A model generated the notes under the pieces. It saw only the letters and a program-made list of their open reading frames with translations. It ran no database searches and was not told where the DNA came from. A stretch of DNA of 64,000 bases, taken from contig NZ_JAGS01000001.1 of NCBI RefSeq assembly GCF_000526775.1, positions 2,046,001 through 2,110,000 of the forward strand, written 5' to 3'. Source of the DNA: Ruminococcus albus AD2013. GTDB lineage: Bacteria; Bacillota; Clostridia; Oscillospirales; Ruminococcaceae. The position numbers and the translations under genes were made by a program. Position 1 is the first letter of the stretch; every line of letters begins with the position of its first letter. Of this stretch, positions 51,209 to 59,834 are shown in pieces.

Positions 51209-52417
51209 TTGCATACCGAGGAGGAGTATCTGGCTGCGGTAAAAGAGATCGCTGAGCTGAAAGGTGAGTTGTCACGGGCTCGCAGGAACTATGAAGCGGT
51301 CACGGATCATATGTCGCGTATCAGCCATGATATACGTACACCCATGAATTCTATTATCGGGCTTGCAAAACTTGGTGAAGAAGAGAGCAGCGGCAGGGCT
51401 GTAAAGGAGTATTTCGGAAAGATAAGGGAATCTGCCGAGTATCAGCTGGAGATACTGGGCGATGTGCTCGATATGGCTAGGATAGAGAGCGGACAGTTCA
51501 CTCTTTATCCCGAGGCTTATTCACTTGAAACTCTGGCGGAGACACTTACATCTATGACAGCTCCGCTGGCTGAACAGAAAGGTATCACATTCTCGGCTGA
51601 ATTCCATGATATCTTTGCGGATACACTGGTGCTGGACAAGCTGAGGCTCAGGCAGATACTTATGAACCTGCTTTCCAATGCCGTGAAGTTCACGCCCGAA
51701 AAAGGCAAGGTGATGCTGACAGTATCCCAGATGGCGGCGGGCAACGGCAGGGTGAGGACAGTATTTACCGTTAAGGACAACGGCATAGGTATGTCCGAAG
51801 AGTTCACAAAGAATATGTTCAAGCCTTTCACTCAGGAGAGGACAGCCGCAACTGCCGAGATACAGGGCTCGGGTCTTGGACTTTCCATAGTCAAGAACCT
51901 TGTGGATCTGATGGGCGGAGATATCCGTGTGAAATCGCAGATCGGCGTGGGAACGGAATTTATTGTCGAGATCGACTGCGAACCGGCATCGGGCGGTAAG
52001 GCTAACGATAAGAACGCAGATATGAGCTATGATTTCAGCGGAAAGCGTGCCCTGGTGGTGGATGACCATTCCATCAACCGCATACTCGAAGTCAAACTGC
52101 TGAAACGTGTCGGCTTTGAGACCGACTCAGCCGCCAACGGCTATGAGTGCCTGAAAAAGTTCATTGCATCGGAGATCGGATATTACGATGTGATACTCAT
52201 GGACGTTAAAATGCCTGTTATGGACGGACTTGAAGCCGCAGGCAAGATACGCGCCTTAGAGCGTACAGACAGCGCAAAGGTCAAGATGATAGCCATGAGC
52301 GCGAACTCATATCCCGAAGATATGGAAAGGTCGAAAGAGGCAGGCATGGATATCCATATAGCTAAGCCTGTTATACCCTCGGTGCTTTATTCAGAGCTTG
52401 CCGGGCTGCTGAGATGA
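51209..52417 (+). CDS. Soluble hybrid sensor histidine kinase with receiver domain
   Basis: 402 residues, TTG start with GGAGGGGG upstream. A short coiled coil (about 4-35) leads to a HisKA domain with phospho-acceptor histidine in RISHDIRTPMNSIIG (about 38-52), then an HATPase domain (NLLSNAVKF, DNGIGM, GSGLGLSIVKNL) and a C-terminal receiver (VVDDHSINR, phospho-acceptor Asp in ILMDVKMPVMDG, lysine in HIAKPV). There is no membrane segment or sensory domain, so the signal must come from a partner protein or through the coiled coil. No DNA-binding output. Confidence 0.93.
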   Translation: MHTEEEYLAAVKEIAELKGELSRARRNYEAVTDHMSRISHDIRTPMNSIIGLAKLGEEESSGRAVKEYFGKIRESAEYQLEILGDVLDMARIESGQFTLYPEAYSLETLAETLTSMTAPLAEQKGITFSAEFHDIFADTLVLDKLRLRQILMNLLSNAVKFTPEKGKVMLTVSQMAAGNGRVRTVFTVKDNGIGMSEEFTKNMFKPFTQERTAATAEIQGSGLGLSIVKNLVDLMGGDIRVKSQIGVGTEFIVEIDCEPASGGKANDKNADMSYDFSGKRALVVDDHSINRILEVKLLKRVGFETDSAANGYECLKKFIASEIGYYDVILMDVKMPVMDGLEAAGKIRALERTDSAKVKMIAMSANSYPEDMERSKEAGMDIHIAKPVIPSVLYSELAGLLR

Positions 52418-52423
52418 TATTCT

Positions 52424-52456
52424 GACACTTCTGCACAAACGCAGGAGTGTCTTTTT
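52424..52456 (+). terminator. Terminator after the hybrid kinase gene
   Basis: Stem GACACTTCTGC / GCAGGAGTGTC, six-base loop, five T residues. Confidence 0.85.
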
Positions 52457-52505
52457 ATATCATGTGCCGCAGTCGGCAGAATTGAGGTTTTTTCATAAAA
52501 TGTAC

Positions 52506-52534
52506 TTGAAATATGGCATGAAGCGTGATATAAT
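52506..52534 (+). promoter_or_regulatory. Promoter of proC
   Basis: TTGAAA, 17 bases, TATAAT, 35 bases before the ATG. Confidence 0.82.
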
Positions 52535-52569
52535 AAGTACATCTATTTTTTGAATGGAAGTGTGACATA

Positions 52570-53373
52570 ATGAGTTATAAAGTAGGATTCATCGGCGCAG
52601 GCAATATGGGCAGCGCTATAATGAAAGGTATCCTCGGCAGCAGCATGAGCAGCGAGATCGAGCTTTACGCATACGACAGCAGCGAGGCAGCTGAGGAAAG
52701 AGCTAAGGCTATGGGCGTTAAGGGTCTTGAAAGCGAAGCAGAGCTCACTGCAAAGTGCGACTGCGTATTTCTTGCCATAAAGCCCCAGCAGCTGGACGAA
52801 GTTCTTGCGAAGATAAAGAATGAAGTAACCAAGGATAAGGTGATAGTATCCATATGCGCAGGTGTTACCGATGATAATATCGCTTCAAAGACCATCGAGG
52901 GCGCAAAGGTAGTTATGGTAATGCCGAACACTCCTCTGCTGCTTGGCGAGGGCGCTACCGCTCTTGCAAAGTCCGACAGCGTTACCGAAGAAGAGTTCGC
53001 ACTGGTTTGCAGGATATTCGGTTCATGCGGTATCTACTCGGTACTGCCCAAGGATAAGATGAAAGAGGTCATCGCCATAAACGGTTCTTCACCCGCTTTC
53101 ATTTACCTCTATGCACAGTGCTTCATCGACTACGCAAAGAGCGTGGGCATCGATGAAAAGGCTGCTACCGACCTTTTTGCAAAGTCGCTGATAGGCTCTG
53201 CAAAGATGATAACCGACAGCGGCAAAACTCTTGATGAGCTGATAACCATGGTATCATCAAAGGGCGGCACCACCATCGCAGGTCTTGAAAAGCTGAGAGC
53301 AAACAACATCGAAAAAGCAGTAAAGGAATGCTGCGAAGCCTGCACCAACAGAGCTTACGAGCTGGCAAAATAA
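52570..53373 (+). CDS. proC: Pyrroline-5-carboxylate reductase
   Basis: 267 residues. Reduces pyrroline-5-carboxylate to proline with NAD(P)H. N-terminal Rossmann motif VGFIGAGNMGSAIMKGI (about 4-20), AIKPQQ, MPNTPLLLGEGATAL (about 118-132) and the C-terminal substrate motif ISSKGGTTIAGL-type (VSSKGGTTIAGL, about 228-239). Own promoter. proA and proB are not nearby. Confidence 0.95.
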   Translation: MSYKVGFIGAGNMGSAIMKGILGSSMSSEIELYAYDSSEAAEERAKAMGVKGLESEAELTAKCDCVFLAIKPQQLDEVLAKIKNEVTKDKVIVSICAGVTDDNIASKTIEGAKVVMVMPNTPLLLGEGATALAKSDSVTEEEFALVCRIFGSCGIYSVLPKDKMKEVIAINGSSPAFIYLYAQCFIDYAKSVGIDEKAATDLFAKSLIGSAKMITDSGKTLDELITMVSSKGGTTIAGLEKLRANNIEKAVKECCEACTNRAYELAK

Positions 53374-53426
53374 TACAGGAATAAACTTCCCGCGGGGGAC
53401 ATAGTATTATTATCGAGGTGATGATG

Positions 53427-54041
53427 ATGCAGACGAGCCCCTGCAGGACAGATGAAAACAGAGCAAGATACGGCACAGGTGTGTTCGCATTCATGTGCGG
53501 AGCAACGCTGACAGGTGTGCTCATCGGGACGATGTGCTTCTGCCTTTCGGCTGATACACAGGCGAGCAGACTTTTCCTGCCTTCGGGCGGGATGAAAAGC
53601 CTTTTGCAAAACGACCCCGGAAGTGTCATGGCGGGCTCTTTGCTGGGGAGCACGGTGTTCCTGCTGGGACTGGCAATTGCGGGTCTATGTGCGGTGGGAC
53701 AGCCTTTCGCTGTTCTGCTCATCATGCTGAGAGGTATGGGCATCGGTCATAAAGCCGCACAGCTTTACAGTACCGCAGGCAAGGGAGATATGCTGTATGC
53801 AGCAGGACTATTCCTGCCCGGTGCAGTGATATCGGCACTGGCACTTGCATTGGCTGCGAGAGAGGCTCTCAGCTTGTCGAATATCTACCTGCGGCTCACA
53901 CTGTCAGGCGGACGAGGATATGACCCCTCGGGTGCAGTGAAACTCTACGGGACAAAACTGCTGGTAGTGGAAGCTATGCTGGCACTGGCGGCAGGGGCTG
54001 ATACTATCTGCTGTTATTTGTTTTCAGGAAAGCTTATCTGA
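53427..54041 (+). CDS. SpoIIM/DUF95-type membrane protein
   Basis: 204 residues from the last ATG of a GTG-ATG-ATG-ATG run, which sits six bases after GAGGTG. About five membrane segments. The layout of a first helix (AFMCGATLTGVLIGTMCF), extracytoplasmic loop and GQPFAVLLIMLRGMGIGHKAAQLY followed by LPGAVISALALALAAREAL is that of SpoIIM, part of the forespore-engulfment machinery in Bacillus. In a non-sporulating species it may have another envelope role. Followed at 41 bases by a YesL-type gene. Confidence 0.68.
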   Translation: MQTSPCRTDENRARYGTGVFAFMCGATLTGVLIGTMCFCLSADTQASRLFLPSGGMKSLLQNDPGSVMAGSLLGSTVFLLGLAIAGLCAVGQPFAVLLIMLRGMGIGHKAAQLYSTAGKGDMLYAAGLFLPGAVISALALALAAREALSLSNIYLRLTLSGGRGYDPSGAVKLYGTKLLVVEAMLALAAGADTICCYLFSGKLI

Positions 54042-54081
54042 CAGCAAGGTCTGTCAGGACATAAAAATCAAGGAGAGTAAA

Positions 54082-54975
54082 ATGGGATTTTTCGGAAATT
54101 ACGATACGCCCGGAAGAGGAGTTCTGAAAACGCCTCACGAAAAGCGTCCGTTCTTCAAATTCTGGGAGGTATATTTCAGGCATATGTGGCAGCTTATGGG
54201 GCTTAATCTGGTGTACTTCCTGTTTACGGTACCGCTGTTCGCCATGCTGGTGCTGCTGACATATACAGGAAATATGAAATGGCTGCTTCTGTTGCTTATA
54301 TCGGGCATAATAGGGCCTGCAACTGCGGCTATGACAAGGGTAGCACGCAACTATTCGCAGGAAAGACCAACGTTCATGCTGCATGATTTTCGCAAGGCGT
54401 TCAAAAAGAACCTGAAACAGGGGCTTGTGATGGGATATATCGACTCGATAGTCATTGTCAGCTTTCTCTTTGGCGTACCGATGTACAACCGTATGGCACA
54501 GGAAAACAGTATCATGTATGTACCATATGTCCTGTCACTTTCGTGTATGCTGGTGTTCTTCATGATGCACTTCTACATCTATCAGATGATGTGTTCGACT
54601 AACCTGACCATGAAGCAGATACTCCGCAACGCACTGTTTCTCGTGCCACTGGGTCTTAAAAACACCATATACACTCTGGTGGTGTCGCTGCTGGTGATAG
54701 CATTCAACTATATAGTACTCATAATGCCATCTACCATGCCTGTTGGAGTTACTCTGCTGATGTTCTTCCCGTATGCGTTCCTCACATTCGTAGCGTGCTT
54801 CAATTGTTATCCCGTGATACGCAAGAACGTTATACAGCCTTATTATGATAAGACAGGCGAGAAAAACCCCGAGGAAGAAGACGCAGATGCAGAGGAAGCA
54901 CTGTTTGAGGATAAGGCAGCCGAAGAAGAAGCTGTGCCTTTACAGAAAAAGTCAAAGCCAAAGGTGATCAAGTAA
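54082..54975 (+). CDS. YesL-family (DUF624) membrane protein
   Basis: 297 residues with about six membrane segments. Features of DUF624: GRGVLKTPHEKRPFFKFWEVYFRHMWQLMGLNLVYFL (split, about 11-47), IIGPATAAMTRVARNY and a second half with NALFLVPLGLKNTIYT. It ends in a long acidic then basic cytoplasmic tail (EEEDADAEEALFEDKAAEEE, KKSKPKV). YesL proteins often accompany sugar-uptake genes, but none is adjacent. Function unknown. Good AAGGAG site. Confidence 0.8.
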   Translation: MGFFGNYDTPGRGVLKTPHEKRPFFKFWEVYFRHMWQLMGLNLVYFLFTVPLFAMLVLLTYTGNMKWLLLLLISGIIGPATAAMTRVARNYSQERPTFMLHDFRKAFKKNLKQGLVMGYIDSIVIVSFLFGVPMYNRMAQENSIMYVPYVLSLSCMLVFFMMHFYIYQMMCSTNLTMKQILRNALFLVPLGLKNTIYTLVVSLLVIAFNYIVLIMPSTMPVGVTLLMFFPYAFLTFVACFNCYPVIRKNVIQPYYDKTGEKNPEEEDADAEEALFEDKAAEEEAVPLQKKSKPKVIK

Positions 54976-55014
54976 TTTGCGGCAAATTTACCATAAATTA
55001 AATAACAGCGATAC

Positions 55015-55048
55015 GAGCGTATGCAGAACTGATGCATACGCTCTTTCC
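55015..55048 (+). terminator. Terminator after the YesL-type gene
   Basis: Perfect 11-base stem GAGCGTATGCA / TGCATACGCTC, seven-base loop, then TTTCC. The T-run is short. Confidence 0.65.
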
Positions 55049-55181
55049 ATTCGTGTTTATAAACCGCCTGTGCCGTACCCAGTACCATGATAAGATATCT
55101 GCATCGGGGACCTGATATCCTCCATGAGTATCTCCTGCTATCGCACATAAATTTTACTATCAGATATTTTTTCTCCAAAAG

Positions 55182-55208
55182 TGTAACCTTGTTCTGATCT
55201 CTACCGTC
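55182..55208 (+). promoter_or_regulatory. ECF-type promoter, copy 1
   Basis: TGTAAC, 17 bases, CGTC (followed by TTATTTACAGA). This matches the -35/-10 pattern of Bacillus SigX/SigV-type ECF sigma factors. Lies about 220 bases before the small frame. Confidence 0.65.
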
Positions 55209-55319
55209 TTATTTACAGAGAGACATAAATACCGATCGGCAAATGCAGTAAAGTAAGAACAAAAGATTAGTAATAAAATAGAGAGGTCGGTGCGCCGAAA
55301 AAAAATATTTTCAAAAAAG

Positions 55320-55346
55320 TGTAACCCTGTTAAGACTTCAGCCGTC
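55320..55346 (+). promoter_or_regulatory. ECF-type promoter, copy 2
   Basis: TGTAAC, 17 bases, CGTC, again followed by TTATTTACAGA, 83 bases before the small frame. Same spacing as copy 1, consistent with autoregulation by the sigma factor just downstream. Confidence 0.7.
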
Positions 55347-55428
55347 TTATTTACAGAAAGACATAGACAACCCGACATGGAAATGATAAAATGGAGATAA
55401 CAGGGTCCACGAGAAAAGAGAGGTCAGT

Positions 55429-55575
55429 ATGGATATCACGATAGATGAGATGTTCAGACGTTTGCTCATACAGATGCAGAAAGATGATGCACTGTCGGAC
55501 GAAGAGAAAGAAATATTGCTGAAAGAACTGGAAACAAGGATAAATGAGGAGGAAAAACCGGATGAAAAAGAATGA
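55429..55575 (+). CDS. 48-residue acidic small protein overlapping the sigma gene
   Basis: ATG 55429 follows AGAGAGGTC. The product is MDITIDEMFRRLLIQMQKD then an acidic helix-rich tail (DEEKEILLKELETRINEEE) ending EKPDEKE. No family known. The stop lies 14 bases inside the sigma gene, so translation of the two is coupled. It may modulate the sigma factor or simply load ribosomes. Confidence 0.6.
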   Translation: MDITIDEMFRRLLIQMQKDDALSDEEKEILLKELETRINEEEKPDEKE

Positions 55576-57256
55576 GCTTATCGATATAGTAGAACAGGCA
55601 AAGGCCGGAAATAAAAATGCATTCAAGGCTCTTTATGAAGAATATTATGACAGACTGTACTTCTTTGTACTGAAAAATGTTGACAGCAAGGAAGCAGCTG
55701 AGGATATAACACAGGATACTTTCTTGAAGTCCATGGAGAAGATAGATTCTCTGGAAAAGCCTGAGAATTACGTGTCATGGCTGCACAGCATCGCATACAA
55801 CAAGTGTACCGATATGTTCCGCAGCAGGAAGAGCGATGTATACTTCGATACCGATGAGGAGTTTGAAGCAGCCATGGAAAGCCACAGTCTCAATGAGCCC
55901 ATAATGGTGCCCGAGGACTATGCCACCGACAAGGACAGGGCAAGACAGCTGAAAGCCATGATAGACAGCCTGAAACCCGATATGAAGTCTGCACTGATAC
56001 TGTACTATTATAATGACATGAACCTTGCAGATGTGGCAAAAACCATGGGTATCCCCGAGAACACCGTAAAGCAGAAGCTCTTCCGTGCCCGCAAGAAGCT
56101 GAAAAGCAAGATCGAGGAAATGGCAGGCAAGGGCATCGTGCTTTCCGCTGTGCCCATGAACCGTCTCCTGCGCGGAACTGTTTCTCCCAAGAAAGCGGCG
56201 GCTATGGTGACAAGATCCGGAGCTTCTTTAAGCAGTATCCCTATGATAGGCAAGATAGCAGGCATATCCGCGGCGGCTGTGATAGCAGTGGGCGTTCCCA
56301 TGAGCCTGAGCCGCATGGATAAAAATGCAGATATCGCGGGCGATGTGAGAGTTCGTGACACAAGTTATGTTTCGGCAGAAGCAGATACTTCAAGCGCTGT
56401 TGATACACTTACTTCCGAAGTGATAGAAGTCTCCCTTTCCGATACATCTGCCGCTGAGGATACCGTAAACCGTCGGGAAGTCACCAAGACAGATGATACA
56501 TCATCTTCACCCGCAGAAAACTATGCAGTACCCGCATCAGGCGGACTTGATGTCACTGCTGCAGTGAATACTTCCGAACCTGCCGAGCCCGCTCCCGACA
56601 CTACCGAAGTACCCGAAGAAAAGAAAGAAGCTCAGCCTGTAGAAATGACTGCTGAAAAGCTGTTCAGCATGACCAATTCAGAACTTAGAGAGCTTTCAAA
56701 CAATGATTTTGAAGTGGTGGCTGAACCGGGCTTCAATTTCGCTGATTCCGGATCCATAGTATTTGGCATCAAATGCCGCGCTTTTCCCAACTACATCTAC
56801 TTTGTTGACTACCGTAATGAGGAAGGTCAGCCAAGCGAACCTCTTGATGCACCCGACAGATGGCACGGAGATCAGAAGGTAGTGCTCGACAGTGAGGAAG
56901 TTCGTGAACTGATAGTACAAGGCAACGAATCCCTCGGCGAAGGTATCAGCGTCGGCATGACATACAGCCAGATAAAAGAAGCAAACGGCAGCCTGCATTT
57001 ATACAATGACGGATTTGCTTATCCGTGGATAAACAACAGGGTATGGGGTCTTCACTTCGTATTAACAGCTGAAGAAAAGGCTCTCATAAATCAGAAATTC
57101 GATGAGATAGCACTTGAAAACGAGGGTTCTACTGATATCCCCATGATAGACCTTACCGAACTTGGTATCGACCCTGTTTGCGATTACGCACATATATATA
57201 ACACCTACAATGGCGTAAAAGTAAGCTCTGCCGGAACTATTTTTGTAGATCAATGA
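55562..57256 (+). CDS. ECF sigma factor fused to a membrane helix and exported domain
   Basis: 564 residues from ATG 55562 (GAGGAGG upstream). Residues 1-175 are a complete ECF sigma factor: region 2 (FKALYEEYYDRLYFFVLKN, split; DITQDTFLKSMEKID) and region 4 (LILYYYNDMNLADVAKTMGIPENTVKQKLFRARKKLK, split). A linker and one membrane helix (about 230-250, KIAGISAAAVIAVGVPMSL) lead to a Ser/Thr/Pro-rich spacer and a C-terminal domain (about 370-564) with no family I recognise. So the sigma factor is tethered to the membrane with an outside domain, which suggests release or unmasking on a cell-surface signal. Confidence 0.87.
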   Translation: MKKNELIDIVEQAKAGNKNAFKALYEEYYDRLYFFVLKNVDSKEAAEDITQDTFLKSMEKIDSLEKPENYVSWLHSIAYNKCTDMFRSRKSDVYFDTDEEFEAAMESHSLNEPIMVPEDYATDKDRARQLKAMIDSLKPDMKSALILYYYNDMNLADVAKTMGIPENTVKQKLFRARKKLKSKIEEMAGKGIVLSAVPMNRLLRGTVSPKKAAAMVTRSGASLSSIPMIGKIAGISAAAVIAVGVPMSLSRMDKNADIAGDVRVRDTSYVSAEADTSSAVDTLTSEVIEVSLSDTSAAEDTVNRREVTKTDDTSSSPAENYAVPASGGLDVTAAVNTSEPAEPAPDTTEVPEEKKEAQPVEMTAEKLFSMTNSELRELSNNDFEVVAEPGFNFADSGSIVFGIKCRAFPNYIYFVDYRNEEGQPSEPLDAPDRWHGDQKVVLDSEEVRELIVQGNESLGEGISVGMTYSQIKEANGSLHLYNDGFAYPWINNRVWGLHFVLTAEEKALINQKFDEIALENEGSTDIPMIDLTELGIDPVCDYAHIYNTYNGVKVSSAGTIFVDQ

Positions 57257-57268
57257 TAAAAACATACC

Positions 57269-57304
57269 GCAGGACGGATGCAGTGTGCTCCGTCCTGCTT
57301 TTTT
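57269..57304 (+). terminator. Terminator after the sigma-factor gene
   Basis: Perfect ten-base stem GCAGGACGGA / TCCGTCCTGC with ten-base loop and six T residues. Confidence 0.9.
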
Positions 57305-57359
57305 CTGCCTTGGAGAAGCCACGGAAATTGTAAACTTTTTGTTTCATTGTAATTAGTGT

Positions 57360-57388
57360 TTGCAATCAGCGTAAATATGTGGTATAAT
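57360..57388 (+). promoter_or_regulatory. Promoter of ddl-murI
   Basis: TTGCAA, 17 bases, TATAAT, 40 bases before the ddl ATG. Confidence 0.75.
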
Positions 57389-57428
57389 ATTAAATTGACG
57401 TAGTATGTACACGAAAGGACGTATTATT

Positions 57429-58514
57429 ATGGCAAAGCTTAAAGTTGCTGTCATTTTCGGCGGCAAATCCAATGAACATGATGTATCGGTGGTCTCAGCG
57501 GCTCACGTTATACGCAGTATCAGTGCGAATTCCGACCGCTATGAGATCATATGCATAGGTATCACCAAAAAAGGTCACTGGGTAAGATTCATGGGAAGTG
57601 TGGAGGATATCGAGAATGGCAGCTGGTCTGAACATCCCGACAACGCTGCCTGTATATTCAGCCCCGACCCCGTACACCGCGGCTTTATCCAGCTGGATGA
57701 CGACGGCAGCTATACCAATATAAAGGTCGATGCTGTATTTCCCGTGCTGCACGGCAAGAACGGTGAGGATGGCACTATCCAGGGTATATTCCAGATGGCT
57801 GAGATACCCTTTGTGGGCTGTGACCTTCTGTCTTCCGCCTGCTGCATGGACAAGGACGTTACCCATACCATACTTGAAGCTCACGGCATACGCACCGCTA
57901 AGTGGATAAGCATGATATACCGCGATATGAAGCACCTTGACGAGAAGTGCGCACAGATGGAGAAGGAGCTTGGCTATCCAATGTACGTTAAGCCCGCTAA
58001 CTGCGGTTCTTCCGTGGGCATAACAAAGGCACATGACTATGATGAGCTGAAGGCAGGCATCAAGGCTGCATTCTCACACGACCAGAAGGTAGTCGTTGAG
58101 CAGGGCATAGTCGGTATCGAACTTGAATGTGCTGTAATGGGCAACGATGAGCCTTTCGCTTCAACAGTAGGCGAGATAGCCGCTGCTAACGAGTTCTATG
58201 ATTATGATGCAAAGTACAATAATTCGGAATCAAAGACTTACATACCCGCCAGAGTCTCCGAAGATATAATAAACGAGATACGCGAGACTGCCGTAAAGGC
58301 TTTCAAGGCTATGGGCTGTGAGGGTCTGGCAAGATGTGACTTCTTCCTTTCAGACAAGAATGAAGTAATACTCAACGAGATAAATACTCTCCCCGGTCAT
58401 ACAAAGATAAGTATGTACCCCAAGCTGATGGAACACGCAGGCATAAGCTATGCCGAGCAGGAAGACCGTCTGATAAAGCTTGCTCTCGACAGATCGGAAG
58501 TGGATTATGAATAA
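57429..58514 (+). CDS. ddl: D-alanine--D-alanine ligase
   Basis: 361 residues from ATG 57429 (GAAAGGACG upstream). Makes D-Ala-D-Ala for peptidoglycan. ATP-grasp motifs: VIFGGKSNEHDVSV at the start, FPVLHGKNGEDGTIQG, YPMYVKPANCGSSVGI, GIELECAVMG and LNEINTLPGHTKISMYPKL (Mg and substrate site; the last region normally marks Ddl rather than VanA-type ligases). Its stop overlaps the murI start by eight bases, pairing two cell-wall precursor enzymes. Confidence 0.96.
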   Translation: MAKLKVAVIFGGKSNEHDVSVVSAAHVIRSISANSDRYEIICIGITKKGHWVRFMGSVEDIENGSWSEHPDNAACIFSPDPVHRGFIQLDDDGSYTNIKVDAVFPVLHGKNGEDGTIQGIFQMAEIPFVGCDLLSSACCMDKDVTHTILEAHGIRTAKWISMIYRDMKHLDEKCAQMEKELGYPMYVKPANCGSSVGITKAHDYDELKAGIKAAFSHDQKVVVEQGIVGIELECAVMGNDEPFASTVGEIAAANEFYDYDAKYNNSESKTYIPARVSEDIINEIRETAVKAFKAMGCEGLARCDFFLSDKNEVILNEINTLPGHTKISMYPKLMEHAGISYAEQEDRLIKLALDRSEVDYE

Positions 58515-59328
58515 TTCACCCATTGGTGTATTCGATTCGGGCGTGGGCGGACTTACCTGCGTCAAGGAACTTGCAAAGCTCCTGCCCCACGAGGATATAG
58601 TATACTTAGGCGATACCGCAAGAGTCCCCTACGGTACGCGAAGCAAGGAGACCATAGCTGAATACACCGCACAGGATATGGAGTTTCTCAGGGGACACAA
58701 CGTTAAGATGATACTCGTTGCCTGCGGCACGGCTTCATCTGTTATAATGTCAAGTCCCGAATTCAGCGGGAATACAGAGCCCAGCTACAGCGGCGTAGTC
58801 AAGCCCGCCGCCAATGCAGCCTGCGCATCTACCAAAAACGGCAGGATAGGCGTTATCGCTACGGGCGCTACTATCAGGAGCGGAAGCTACGGCAAGGTGA
58901 TAAGAAGCATAGACCCTTCTGCCAAAGTTATAGGCAAGGCTTGCCCCATGTTCGTGCCGCTGGTAGAGAACGGATATATCAGCAAGGACTGTGCGCCTAC
59001 CAGATATTTCGCTGAGGAGTATCTTGAATGTATGAAGCGCGAACAGGTGGACACACTGATACTGGGCTGTACACACTATCCCCTGCTGGCTGACCTTATA
59101 TCGGACATAATGGGTGACGGCGTAAAGCTGATATCCGCCGGTGCCGAGCTTGCAAGGTTCGCAGTGAAGACACTCACATTCAGCGATGAACTGGCAGAGC
59201 GTGAAGAACAGGGCAGTCAGAAGCTTTACTGCACCGACAGCCCCGAACTTTTCTCGGAAAACGTGGAAAGGTTCCTGGGAGAGAGTTTTTCGGGCACGGT
59301 GGAGAAGTGTGTGCTGACAGCGCACTGA
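58507..59328 (+). CDS. murI: Glutamate racemase
   Basis: 273 residues from ATG 58507. Provides D-glutamate for peptidoglycan. Catalytic cysteines are in LVACGTASS (about 70) and LILGCTHYPLLA (about 186); also IGVFDSGVGGLTCVKEL (5-21, first Asp), YLGDTARVPYGTRS and GVIATGATIRSG. Start overlaps ddl by eight bases, so the two are co-translated. Confidence 0.96.
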   Translation: MNNSPIGVFDSGVGGLTCVKELAKLLPHEDIVYLGDTARVPYGTRSKETIAEYTAQDMEFLRGHNVKMILVACGTASSVIMSSPEFSGNTEPSYSGVVKPAANAACASTKNGRIGVIATGATIRSGSYGKVIRSIDPSAKVIGKACPMFVPLVENGYISKDCAPTRYFAEEYLECMKREQVDTLILGCTHYPLLADLISDIMGDGVKLISAGAELARFAVKTLTFSDELAEREEQGSQKLYCTDSPELFSENVERFLGESFSGTVEKCVLTAH

Positions 59329-59379
59329 TGCATTTGGCAGGATAAGTAAAATAAGCTGACCGATGTTAGGAGAATGAGC

Positions 59380-59820
59380 TTGGATAAAAAAGAAGTTGAT
59401 ATCGTACTAATCAGCCGTCAGTACGAGGATTTTGACGATGACCCCGTGAACTGCGAGCAGACGGAAGTTCTCTCGGTGGGAACATACGAAAAGACCGCGG
59501 ACGGATATCTGATAGAGTATGAAGAAAGCGAAGCTACGGGCTTTGAGGGCTGTACCACAAAGATAGAGAGCTTCGGCAAGAAAAAAGTGGTGATGTCAAG
59601 ACGGGGCAACGTATCTTCGGAGCTGGTGATAGAGCCCGGCGAGAAGCATCACTGTGTCTACGGTACGCTTTACGGCAATTTTGAAGTGGGCGTTGAGGCA
59701 CGAAAAATAACCGATAAGCTCACAGATGAGGGAGGCAGGCTGTCTTTCTCGTATGTGGTAGATGTCAATTCGGGACTGATAGGCACCTTTGATATAGATA
59801 TTCAACTTAAACTGAGATAA
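59380..59820 (+). CDS. DUF1934 (YwiB-type) protein
   Basis: 146 residues with TTG 59380 as the likelier start, seven bases after AGGAG; an ATG two codons earlier is too close to the site. A beta-barrel (calycin-like) pattern: EVDIVLISRQYED, GYLIEYEESEATGFEGCTTKIE (split) and the C-terminal LSFSYVVDVNSGLIGTFDIDIQLK (split). The family is unstudied but is found next to argS in many Firmicutes, as here, with a 14-base gap. Confidence 0.87.
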   Translation: MDKKEVDIVLISRQYEDFDDDPVNCEQTEVLSVGTYEKTADGYLIEYEESEATGFEGCTTKIESFGKKKVVMSRRGNVSSELVIEPGEKHHCVYGTLYGNFEVGVEARKITDKLTDEGGRLSFSYVVDVNSGLIGTFDIDIQLKLR

Positions 59821-59834
59821 ACGGAGGAAGTAAG

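Larger units (their letters stand above)
54976..55428. other. Control region upstream of the sigma-factor gene
   Basis: Starts with a terminator for the YesL gene and then holds two copies, 137-138 bases apart, of a promoter-plus-leader block. No gene before the small frame at 55429. Confidence 0.65.
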
